Source: an uncultured Clostridium sp.
Lineage (GTDB): Bacteria; Bacillota; Clostridia; TANB77; CAG-508
DNA: 27,437 bases
Direction of reading: 5' to 3'
NCBI GenBank assembly: GCA_900554635.1
Contig: USHY01000015.1
Span: forward strand, 1-27,437
Position numbers and translations under genes: made by a program. Under the pieces are notes generated by a model that was not told the DNA's origin, did not search any database, and saw nothing but the letters and a program-made list of their open reading frames with translations. Positions 1-8,909 of this stretch are shown here, piece by piece; position 1 is the stretch's first letter; every line of letters begins with the position of its first letter.

Positions 1-2121
1 AAAATGATTCCAAATGAAGTGCATATAACAATAAAAAAAGCACTAGAACAAAATATAGAATTAAAAAATTTATATGAAAATGATGAAGGAACAAAGAAAT
101 TACTAGATATAGCAATGAAACTAGAAGGCTTGCCACGCCAAGCTTCAACACACGCGTGCCGGAGTACTAATAACAGATAAACCAGTACTAGATTATGTAC
201 CATTATATGTAAATGAAGGCACAATAGAAGCCCAATTTATAATGACAACACTAGAAGAATTGCGGACTCCTAAAAATGGACTTCCTTGGCTTAAGAACTC
301 TAACAGTTATATCAGACACAATAAAATTTGTAAAACAAAATAGAGGAATAGATGTTTCTTTTGACCAAAACATGAATGATCCAAAGGTATTTAAAGAAAC
401 ATGGCAATCTGGCAATACTGTAGGAGTATTCCAATTTGAAAGTCAAGGTATGACAAACTTTATGAAAGAATTAAAGCCAGACACTCTAGAAGACATAATA
501 GCCGGAGTATCACTATATAGACCAGGCCCAATGGACCAAATACCAAGATACATAAAAAATAAGCTAGACCCTGCTCACAGTGAATATACACATCCGGCAC
601 TAGAACCAATACTAAATGTAACTTATGGTTGTATGGTATATCAAGAGCAAGTAATGCAAATAGTAAGAGACTTAGCAGGGTATTCTTTGGGAAGAGCAGA
701 CCTTGTAAGGCGTGCAATGGGAAAGAAAAAACTAGATGTAATGGCAAAGGAAAGAGAATATTTTATACATGGGCAAACTGATGAACAGGGAAACATTTTA
801 ATTCCAGGCTGTGTAAGAAATGGAATAGATGAACAAAGTGCAAATAAAATATTTGATGAAATGGCAGAATTTGCAAAATATGCTTTTAATAAATCACATG
901 CAGCAGCGTATGCAGTTGTAGCATATAGAACAGCATATTTAAAAACATACTATCCAGCAGAATTTATGGCAGCAACTTTAAATAGCTTCTTGGGTAACTT
1001 AGATAAAATACCAGAATACATTGCAGAATGTAAAAGACTAAACATAGAAATACTAAAACCTAGTATAAATAAAAGTTTTACCAAATTTACAGTAAATGAA
1101 AACAAAATTCGTTTTGGACTTCGGAAGCGTTAAAAATGTTGGAACATCTGCAATTGAGGCAATAGTTAATGAAAGAGAAAAACAAGGAGAATTTAAAAAC
1201 TTTGCAGATTTTTGTGAAAGAATACAAGGTGAAGCTGTAAACAAAAAATGTATAGAAAGCTTAATAAAATCAGGAGCTTTTGATGAACTTGGTGAAACAC
1301 GCCACACACTAATTGCTTCTTATGAAGGTATAATAGACACAATCTCAGGAGAAAACAAAAAATCAATAGAAGGCCAAGTAACAATGTTTGATATAGCAAG
1401 CAAGGAAACTACAGAAAAACATAAGTATGTATTAAATAAAGAACCTGAATTTGAAGAAAAAGAAATGCTAGATATGGAAAAAGAAATGCTTGGAATATAC
1501 ATATCAGGACATCCATTAGAAAAACTTCAAGAAAAAATCAAAGCAAATACCAATATAAATACACTTCAAATGATAAATATAAAAGAGGAAAACGACTATT
1601 CAAAAGATGGAAGACCTGTAAAATATGCAGGAATAATCACATCAGTAAAAAAGAAATACACAAAAAATAACACAATAATGGCATTTGTTACAGTAGAAGA
1701 TTTATATGGGAGCACAGAGGTAATAGTGTTTGACAGTTGTTTTAGTAGGTCTCAAACAGTACTAATTGAGGATAATATAGTATTAGTAGAAGGCAGATTA
1801 AGCATGAAAGAAGAAGACTCTGTAAAAATAGTTGCTAGCACAATAGTGGATTTTGAAGCAGCAACTCAAAATACTAATGCTAGGCAAAATACTCCTCAAG
1901 AAACTAGGACCAAAATACTAACACTAAACATACAAAATGCAACAGAAGAGCAAAAAGAACATTTAAGAGGAGCAATAAGATTTTTTGCAGGAGAGAAGAA
2001 TAATATAGCAATTCAAATACAAGATAAAGAAGGACTAAAGCCTTGTGGTGCAATATATTTAACAGGTGAGATACTAGAAGAGTTTAAAGAAATTTTAGGA
2101 GAAGAGAATGTAACAATTTAA
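1..2121 (+). CDS. dnaE: DNA polymerase III alpha subunit, C-terminal part (5' end outside window; three CGG +1 shifts)
   Basis: This is the replicative DNA polymerase catalytic subunit, cut by the left window edge. Reading from base 1 and skipping one C at each of 160, 263 and 1122 gives about 705 continuous residues. The fragment has the palm-end motif KMDFLGLRTLT, whose Asp matches the third catalytic aspartate of bacterial DnaE. It continues with the fingers region (VGVFQFES, SLYRPGPM), a helix-hairpin-helix-like segment after GSVKNVG, the ISGHPLE linker and a C-terminal OB-fold (roughly fragment residues 545-625). Without the skips the gene is in four pieces, and each unshifted frame reaches a stop: TAA after site 1, TAG after site 2, TAA almost at once after site 3. 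The residues at the joins (HAC-GVLI, EEL-GLLKMDF, FGL-GSVKNVG) are what the family shows. No sequence is lost or duplicated, so this does not look like ordinary decay. Family assignment is very secure; the decoding is inferred. Confidence 0.95.
160..163 (+). other. In-frame CGG +1 frameshift site 1 (dnaE), TGC CGG A
   Basis: The incoming frame reads CGG followed by AGT ACT and reaches TAA at codon 7 (counting CGG). Skipping C160 gives GGA GTA CTA, restoring HAC-GVLITDKP. Confidence 0.85.
263..266 (+). other. In-frame CGG +1 frameshift site 2 (dnaE), TTG CGG A
   Basis: Skipping C263 turns TTG CGG ACT CCT into TTG GGA CTC CTA and restores the conserved EEL-GLLKMDFLGL that carries a catalytic Asp. 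The unshifted frame ends at a TAG. Confidence 0.92.
1122..1125 (+). other. In-frame CGG +1 frameshift site 3 (dnaE), CTT CGG A
   Basis: Unshifted reading is CTT CGG AAG CGT TAA. Skipping C1122 gives GGA AGC GTT AAA and restores RFGL-GSVKNVG, the family's conserved GLG.IK.VG-type motif. Confidence 0.92.
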
Positions 2122-2176
2122 AAACTTAAGAAAAGAATTTATGTAAAATGGTAAGATATTTTGAATTTTATGTAGC

Positions 2177-2218
2177 AATAGCCTTAAATTAGAAGACCTC
2201 CTTCCAATTTGGGCTATT
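2177..2218 (+). terminator. Long hairpin between dnaE and mfd
   Basis: Outer arms AATAGCC (2177-2183) and GGCTATT (2212-2218) enclose inner arms AAATT/AATTT and GAAG/CTTC with loop ACCTC. Only a short T tract follows, so it may be a terminator for dnaE. It overlaps the -35 region of the mfd promoter, so it could also affect mfd expression. Confidence 0.5.
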
Positions 2219-2230
2219 TTGTGGTATAAT
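2202..2230 (+). promoter_or_regulatory. Putative sigma-A promoter of mfd
   Basis: TTCCAA (2202-2207), a 17-base spacer and TATAAT (2225-2230), with TGTGG just before the -10. The expected transcription start is near 2237, which argues that the first in-frame ATG at 2237 is not the translation start. Confidence 0.55.
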
Positions 2231-2263
2231 AATTAAATGAGTTTAAAAAACAAGGAGATTTTG

Positions 2264-5200
2264 ATGAACAATATTATAAAAGTATTACCTAATTATAAAA
2301 AGTTTAATGATTATATTTCTAGTGTTAAAAATAATACAAATCCAATAATGCTTTCTGGTTTAACAGATAGTGGAAAAGTGCATTTTGCTTATTCTACATA
2401 TTTTTATGCTGAAAAGCCTATTTGTATTGTTACATATAACGAGCTTCAGGCAAAAAAGATTATTAAAAATCTTGAATATTTTTCAAATAAAATTAACTTC
2501 TTTCCCAAAAAAGAAATTATGGCTTATGACTATTTGGCAGAGAGTAAAGATGTTACATATAATAGAATTGCGTGCTTGAATGATATTTATAATAAAAATG
2601 CAAGTATTATTGTAACAACAATTGAAGCAGTTAGCCAAAAGATAATTCCTGAAGAGGTTTTGTATAAAAATATCTTTGAACTTAAAATTGGAGACATTAT
2701 AAATCTTGATAAAATTAAACAAACCCTTGTAGCTCTTGGGTATGAAAGACAAGAAGTTGTTGAAAACAAATCTGAATTTAGTATAAGAGGCGGAATTGTA
2801 GATATTGGTATAGGTGAAAAACAAGGAATTCGTATAGAATTATGGGGAGATGAAATAGATTCTATAAGAACTTTTGATATAAATACACAAAGGTCAAAAG
2901 AAAAGATAGAAAAAGCTATAATATACCCAGCACATGAATTTATTCTAGATAAACCACTAGAAGAAGTTGCAAAAAATATTGAAGATGAAAAGGATAAAGA
3001 AGAAATTTTAGAAGGCAACTATTCTACAAAAATAGATAAATACTGGAATGAATTCTATACAAACTCAGATTCAACTTTCATAGATTACATTAAAGAAAAT
3101 TATATAATATTTTTAGATGAAGTTGGAAAAATTAAAGCAAGGTCTGAAAATGTAATAAAAGACACAAAAGGACTAATTCAAAGCTTAGTTGAAAAGAAAC
3201 GCTTCGTTCCAGAACTTCTTGAAAAAATAGATGATTATATAGCATTTTTAAATAAAATAAAAGATAGACAAACAATTTACCTAGAAAACAAAGATATAGG
3301 ATTTGTAGATAAACAAAGTATGCATGCAAAAAGAAACGGATATAGCTTCAGCTATAGGGAGGTAAACTTTTTTCGCAGTTCAATGGATTCATTGTTTAAG
3401 GAAGTACAAACAGGACTTGGGGAAGGTACAACAATAGCAATACTTTGTGGAGCACAAGCAAATGTAAAAAGAACAAAAGATTTATTAGCAGAAAAAATTA
3501 ATAATCCACGATTATTAGAAAAATTAATAATAACAGAAGGCTCTCTAACAGAGGGCTTTGAGTGCTATGATTTTAATTTACTTGTTATTTCAATAGAAGA
3601 ACTATTCAATATTCCTAAAAAAAGAAAAAGAGCACCAGAGCAATTTAAAACAGGCGAAACAATAATATTTTCAGACTTAAAGGTACGGAGATTACATAGT
3701 TCATAGAACAAATGGTGTAGGTCAATTTATTGGAATAAACACAATTGAAGCTGCAGGTGTTACAAAAGATTATATAAAAATAAAATACAAAGATGATGGA
3801 ATTTTATATGTTCCAACAAACAACCTAGATAATGTGAAAAAATATATAGGCTCAGGAGATGGCATTCCAAAACTAAATAAACTAGGAAGCAAAGAATGGG
3901 CAAAAGCAAAAGCTAAAGTAAAATCTAACTTACAAGAAATAGCAAAAGACCTAATTGAATTATATGCAAAAAGAGAAAAAGCAAAAGGCTTTATGTTTTC
4001 AAAAGATACAGAATGGCAAAAAGAATTTGAAGAAAAATTCCCTTATACAGAAACAAGCGACCAATTAAGAAGCATTGAAGAAATGAAAAAAGATATGGAA
4101 AGTGAAAAACCAATGGACAGACTGCTTTGCGGAGATGTTGGATATGGAAAAACAGAAATAGCAATAAGAGGAGCATTCAAAGCATGTATGGACCAAAAAC
4201 AAGTAGTATATTTGGCCCCAACTACAATTTTAGCAGGTCAGCAATATGAAACATTTAGGGAGAGAATGAAAGATTACCCAATAAAAATAGAATTATTAAA
4301 CAGATTTGTCTCATCATCAAAACAAAAAGAAATAATTCAAGGACTAAAAACTGGTGAAGTAGATATAGTAATTGGAACACACAAATTATTAAATGATAAA
4401 ATTGAATACAAAAACTTAGGATTACTAATAATAGATGAAGAGCACAGATTTGGAGTAAAACACAAAGAAAAAATCAAAAAACTAAAAAACAATATAGATG
4501 TATTAACAATGACAGCAACACCAATACCACGAACATTGCACATGTCTATAGTAGGCGTAAGGGATATGTCATGTCTTTATGAACCACCACAAAACAGAAG
4601 ACCTGTTCAAACTTATGTACTAGAATATGATGATGAAGTTGTAAAAGAAGCAATAACAAAAGAACTTGAAAGAGATGGCCAAGTATTTTACCTTTACAAT
4701 AATGTGGAAAACATAGATAAAAAAACAGATGAAATATCTAAGCTAGTTCCAGAAGCTAAAGTCGCATTTGCACATGGACAAATGACAGGTAGAGAAATAG
4801 AAGACATAATGGAAAAATTTATAAATCAGAAAATAGATGTTCTAGTTTGTACAACAATACTAGAATCTGGAATAGATATACCAAATGCCAATACAATAAT
4901 AGTAGAAAATGCTGATAGATTAGGTTTAGCACAGCTATATCAAATACGAGGAAGAGTTGGAAGAAGCAACAGGCAAGCGTATGCATATATAACATATAGA
5001 AGAGACAAAATGATAACAGAAGTTGCAGAAAAAAGATTAAAAGCAATAAAAGAATTTACAGAATTTGGTTCAGGCTTTAAAATTGCAATGAGAGACCTAG
5101 AAATAAGAGGAGCAGGAAGCATGCTAGGAGAAATCCAACATGGTCATATAGATGAAGTTGGATATGATACATATTGCAAGATTTTAGATGAAGTAATAAA

Positions 5201-5666
5201 AGAAGAAAAAGGAATAAAAGTAGAAGAAGAACCAGAAATCACAATAGATATAAATATATCAAGCTTTATACCAGATTCATATATTGAAAATACAGACCAA
5301 AAAATGGAAAGCTATAGAAACATTGCAGTTTGTAGAACTCAAGAAGATTTCAAAAATATTCAAGAAGATTTAACAGATAGATTTGGAAAAATGCCTCAAG
5401 AAGTTATAAATTTAATTGAAATTGCAAAACTAAAAGAAAATTGCAAAAATTGTGGTATAATAAAAGTAATTCAGAAGCAAAATAATATAATACTATACTT
5501 TGAACCAGAAAAATGCACTTTAGATATAACAAAATTAGTACATAAATATAATGACAAAGTAAAATTCTCAAGCGGAATTGCACCATACATAACATATAAA
5601 ATTCAAGACCCAAAAAATATAATTCAAGAAATAGGGGAGTTGTTAAAAAATGTTAATAACGAGTAA
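2264..5666 (+). CDS. mfd: Transcription-repair coupling factor (one CGG +1 shift)
   Basis: Mfd displaces RNA polymerase stalled at DNA lesions and recruits UvrA. The ATG at 2264 is preferred because AAGGAG lies 6 bases upstream; the ATG at 2237 sits at the predicted transcription start. Skipping C3686 gives 1133 residues, the normal family size. Order: UvrB-like N-terminal region (1 to about 330), RNA polymerase interaction domain starting at VGDYVVH (from about 474), then the SF2 translocase with Walker A GDVGYGKTE (about 624) and the DEEH box (about 723), the helicase motif QIRGRVGRS and the C-terminal TRCF domain. The frameshift falls at the start of the RNA polymerase interaction domain, where the family has KVGDYVVH. 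Unshifted reading stops at TAG seven codons on. The end overlaps rlmB by 17 bases, so the two are probably co-transcribed and translationally coupled. Confidence 0.95.
3686..3689 (+). other. In-frame CGG +1 frameshift site 4 (mfd), GTA CGG A
   Basis: Skipping C3686 turns GTA CGG AGA TTA into GTA GGA GAT TAC and restores LKV-GDYVVHRTNGVGQF. The unshifted frame stops after CAT AGT TCA TAG. Confidence 0.93.
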
Positions 5667-6442
5667 AGACAATGAAACAATAAAACATATAAGAAAATTA
5701 AAAGAAAAAAAATACAGAGATGAATATGGCGAATATATAATAGAAGGAATAAAACTAATAAATGAAGCCATAGAAGAAAAACAAAATGTAAAAACAATAA
5801 TTGTATGCGATAACTGCAACCAAGAAGCAATAAATCAGAATTCAATGTATGAAGTGGCAAAACTAAACTGCATTTATGTTGATGAAAAAGTATTTGATTC
5901 AATAACAGAAGTAAAAAATCCACAAGGAATTCTAGCAGTTGTAGAAAAACAAAACAAAGAAAAACAAATAAACTATAATGAAGACATAATTGTAATACTA
6001 GATGACCTACAAGACCCAGGAAATCTAGGCACAATACTAAGAACCGTAGACAGCGTAGGCCTAACACAAATAATTGTTTCTAAAAAAAGCGGTGATGTAT
6101 ATAACTCAAAAGTAGTTCGCTCAACAATGGGTGCAATATTTAGAATAAATGTAATAGAAAGCGAAAATTTAGTAAACACCATAAAAGAAATTAAAAAACA
6201 CAAATTTGGAATACTTTCAACAACACTAGACACAAATAAAAGCTTATATGATATACATTTAAACAAAACAGCAATTGTAATCGGAAATGAAGCAAACGGA
6301 GTTTCAAAAGAAATTCAAGAATTATCAGACATAAAAGTAAAAATTCCAATGCTTCGGAAAAACCGAAAGCCTAAACGCCTCAGTAGCAACAGGAGTAGTG
6401 CTTTATGAATATGTAAGGCAAAAACTAAATTCGAAAATTTAA
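5650..6442 (+). CDS. rlmB: SpoU/TrmH-family RNA 2'-O-methyltransferase (one CGG +1 shift)
   Basis: A SPOUT-fold RNA ribose methyltransferase acting on rRNA or tRNA. Reading with a skip of C6355 gives 263 residues, normal for TrmH-family enzymes with an N-terminal substrate-binding domain (about 1-110). The catalytic knot motifs are all visible: motif 1 DPGNLGTILRT (with the typical N and R), motif 2 VIGNEANGVS, motif 3 IPML-GKTESLNASVA. The frameshift lies inside motif 3, at Gly236 of the reconstructed protein. Unshifted reading loses the ESLN segment that forms the SAM-binding trefoil knot. The start ATG overlaps the end of mfd. The exact rRNA position modified cannot be told, so the symbol is a family guess. 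Confidence 0.9.
6355..6358 (+). other. In-frame CGG +1 frameshift site 5 (rlmB), CTT CGG A
   Basis: CTT CGG AAA AAC becomes CTT GGA AAA ACC GAA when C6355 is skipped, restoring IPML-GKTESLNASVA, the third conserved SPOUT motif. Confidence 0.93.
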
Positions 6443-6475
6443 ATCCAACTAACTCATAAAACAAGGAGAAAAATT

Positions 6476-7376
6476 ATGGAAGAAATATTAAATAGATTAT
6501 CTTACAAAATCAGCACAGAAAGATTAAAACTTAATGAACCAATGAGCAAACACACTTCTTTTAAAATTGGTGGACCAGCAGATATTTTTGTAGTTGTAGA
6601 TAATTTAGAGGAATTAAAATTTGTGTTGGAAGAAGCAAATAGGAATAACATTCCAGTTACATGTATTGGAAATGGAACTAATTTACTTGTAAAAGACAAA
6701 GGAATTAGGGGAATTACAGTAAAACTAAATTTTAAGGAAGTTAAAATAAATGGGGATATAGTAGAAGCAGGAAGCGGTGTTCCATTACCGGTTCTTGCCA
6801 GAAAGGCCTATGAAAACCGGTCTATCAGGGTTAGAATTTGCAAGAGGAATTCCAGGAACTGTTGGTGGAGCAATTAAAATGAATGCAGGAGCTTATGGCG
6901 GAGAATTTAAAGACATAGTAATATCAACCACATTTTTAGATAAAGAACTTAAATTACATACAATTTCAAATGAAGAACATAAATTTTCATATAGAAACAG
7001 TGTTTTTTCTACAAATGATAATATAATTATTTCTTGTACATTACAATTAGAAAGAAAAAATAAAGAAGAAATAAAAAAGAAAATGGAAGAAAACATGGCT
7101 AAAAGAAGTGAAAAACAGCCAATTAATTTACCAAATGCAGGAAGTATATTTAAGAGAAAAAATAATATAATTCCAGCAGAAATTATAGACAAATGTGGAT
7201 TAAAGGGATATAATATTAATGGTGCAGAAGTATCTGTATTACATTCTGGATTTATTGTGAACCAGGGAAATGCTACAGCAACAGATGTTTTGAAACTTAT
7301 TGCACATATACAAGAAATTGTTAAAACAAAATATAATGAAGAGTTAGAATTAGAAATAAAGGTAATAGGTGAATAA
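6476..7376 (+). CDS. murB: UDP-N-acetylenolpyruvoylglucosamine reductase (one CGG +1 shift)
   Basis: MurB is the cytoplasmic FAD-dependent reductase that makes UDP-MurNAc for peptidoglycan. Skipping C6818 gives 299 residues, the usual length for type II MurB. Visible features: the N-terminal HTSFKIGGPAD, the FAD-binding CIGNGTNLLV, then GLSGLEFARGIPGTVGGA, the MNAGAYGGE motif, and the C-terminal NAGSIFKR containing the catalytic serine of the family. The frameshift is at Gly115, just before LSGLEFARG, and the unshifted frame ends at TAA about 20 codons on. The gene is essential in bacteria, so the apparent frameshift must be translated through. A good ribosome site (AAGGAGAAAAATT) lies upstream. 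yvcK follows after one base. Confidence 0.96.
6818..6821 (+). other. In-frame CGG +1 frameshift site 6 (murB), AAC CGG T
   Basis: AAC CGG TCT ATC becomes AAC GGT CTA TCA when one C is skipped, restoring YEN-GLSGLEFARG. Two other CGG trinucleotides nearby (6775, 6789) are out of phase and cause no shift. Confidence 0.93.
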
Positions 7377-7377
7377 A

Positions 7378-8886
7378 ATGAAAAGTTTTTTTGGATGGCT
7401 AAAAAATAGCACAAAAATTAAAAGATGGATATTTTTGATGTTAATTGGAATGGTGCTTGCATGTTATGGATTTGCACAAATCATAGTAGTTGACAGATTA
7501 GTATTAGAAGACATAATTAAAATTGTAATCACATTCGTTGTAGGAATAACAGCATTTATTGTTGGACTTGTTTTTATACAAAAAAGAACTTTAGAGTTAG
7601 CAGTACTTCAAGATTCAAAAACAGTAAGAGAACTTGGAGACAGCAAAGATAAAGGACCCAAAGTAGTTGTAATAGGTGGAGGAGCAGGATTAAACCGTAT
7701 TTTAACAGGACTTAAAAATTATACAAACAACCTAACAGCAATAGTAACAGTATCAAGTTATGGAAATAGAATTAAAAGAAGACCAACAGATGATATTAGA
7801 AATAGTATAATTGCACTTTCAAAAGACAGTACAGAAATGGAAAAACTCATGAATTTGCCAGTTGGAAAATCTTGTTTTTGGGATTTATACCTAGATGCAA
7901 TGGAAAATGCAAACCAAGACCTTGCAAAAGGAATTGAAAAAAGCAATAGCGTATTATCAATGGTAGGAAAAGTATTACCTGCTACACTAGATGAAATGCA
8001 CATATGTGTTGAACTAGAAGATGGAACAATCATTGAAGAAAAAGAAAAAATAGCAGAAATTACTACAAGCAAAGTTACAAAAATTAATAGAGTATTTATA
8101 AAACCAACAAATTGTAGAACAACACCAGGAATTGTGGAAGCAATAAAAGATGCTGATGCCATTGTAATTGGGCCAGGTTCATTATACACAAGTGTTATTC
8201 CAAATTTATTAATTAAAAATGTTGCAAGAACAATCAGAGAAAGCAAGGCTTACAAGATATACATATCAAACATAATGACAGAAAATGGACACACAGATGA
8301 TTATGCTTTATCTAACCATATACAAGCAATTACAGACCATGCAGGAGCAAAAATAATAGATTATTGTATATGTGATAATGGCGATATTGTACCAGAAATA
8401 CTTAGAAAATATAATAAAGCAGGAGCAAGCTTAGTTGAAATAGATAAACAAAATATAAAAGGTGTACAAATTATAAAGGCAGATGTATCAAACACAGAAG
8501 GAGAATACATCAGACACAATCCAGAGCTTATTGCAAAACAGATAGTAGAAATAATAGTAAATGATATGAAGTTTAAGGACAAAAAGGGAGATGAAAAATT
8601 CATCTTGCTTAATTCAAAACTTAAAGAAGCAAAGAAAAAGAGCAAAAACATAAGAAAATCAAAACACAGAAAAACAAAACCTTCAACAAGAGGAAAGAGC
8701 AAATTTATCAGCAAATATCAAGATAGAATTGAATCAATAAGAGAAAGTGAACAAACAACAAATTCAAATAAAAAAATATACGAAAAAGCTAAAAAAATGA
8801 CAGAAGATGCAGAAAAAAAGGAAAAAGAAAAATTCTTAAAAACATTAAAAAACACAACTAAAAATAAGAAAAAAATTGAAAAATAA
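7378..8886 (+). CDS. yvcK: Divergent YvcK/CofD-family protein with two N-terminal membrane segments
   Basis: YvcK proteins are nucleotide-sugar-binding factors linked to cell-wall and carbon-source control. This one (502 residues from ATG 7378, favoured over GTG 7369) has two membrane segments (about 18-37 and 45-65), then the nucleotide-binding loop VVVIGGGAGLN and the late family motif IGPGSLYTSVIPNLL. Two family signatures are altered. The loop that in characterised YvcK reads DDGGSSG-like is shortened to SSYGNRIKRRPTDDIRNS. The GHSFGNL-like segment reads KSCFWDLYLDA. No CGG occurs near these points, so this is divergence and not frameshift. Beyond about residue 415 there is a Lys-rich, probably disordered tail. 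Membership is clear; ligand binding as in YvcK is uncertain. Confidence 0.8.
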   Translation: MKSFFGWLKNSTKIKRWIFLMLIGMVLACYGFAQIIVVDRLVLEDIIKIVITFVVGITAFIVGLVFIQKRTLELAVLQDSKTVRELGDSKDKGPKVVVIGGGAGLNRILTGLKNYTNNLTAIVTVSSYGNRIKRRPTDDIRNSIIALSKDSTEMEKLMNLPVGKSCFWDLYLDAMENANQDLAKGIEKSNSVLSMVGKVLPATLDEMHICVELEDGTIIEEKEKIAEITTSKVTKINRVFIKPTNCRTTPGIVEAIKDADAIVIGPGSLYTSVIPNLLIKNVARTIRESKAYKIYISNIMTENGHTDDYALSNHIQAITDHAGAKIIDYCICDNGDIVPEILRKYNKAGASLVEIDKQNIKGVQIIKADVSNTEGEYIRHNPELIAKQIVEIIVNDMKFKDKKGDEKFILLNSKLKEAKKKSKNIRKSKHRKTKPSTRGKSKFISKYQDRIESIRESEQTTNSNKKIYEKAKKMTEDAEKKEKEKFLKTLKNTTKNKKKIEK

Positions 8887-8909
8887 ACCTTAGGGAGGAA
8901 GAACCATAG

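Noticed and set aside
460..747. Antisense ORFs such as 460-747, 5624-6067, 15628-16212 and 21452-22075
   Set aside because: They lie opposite strongly supported genes, lack ribosome sites and recognisable domains, and have the Leu/Ile/Ser/Phe-rich composition expected from the reverse of AT-rich coding DNA.
3686..3730. Classic programmed frameshift with slippery site plus pseudoknot or internal Shine-Dalgarno
   Set aside because: The 11 sites share no upstream slippery sequence, no internal ribosome-binding motif at fixed distance and no obvious downstream stem. Only the CGG codon is common.
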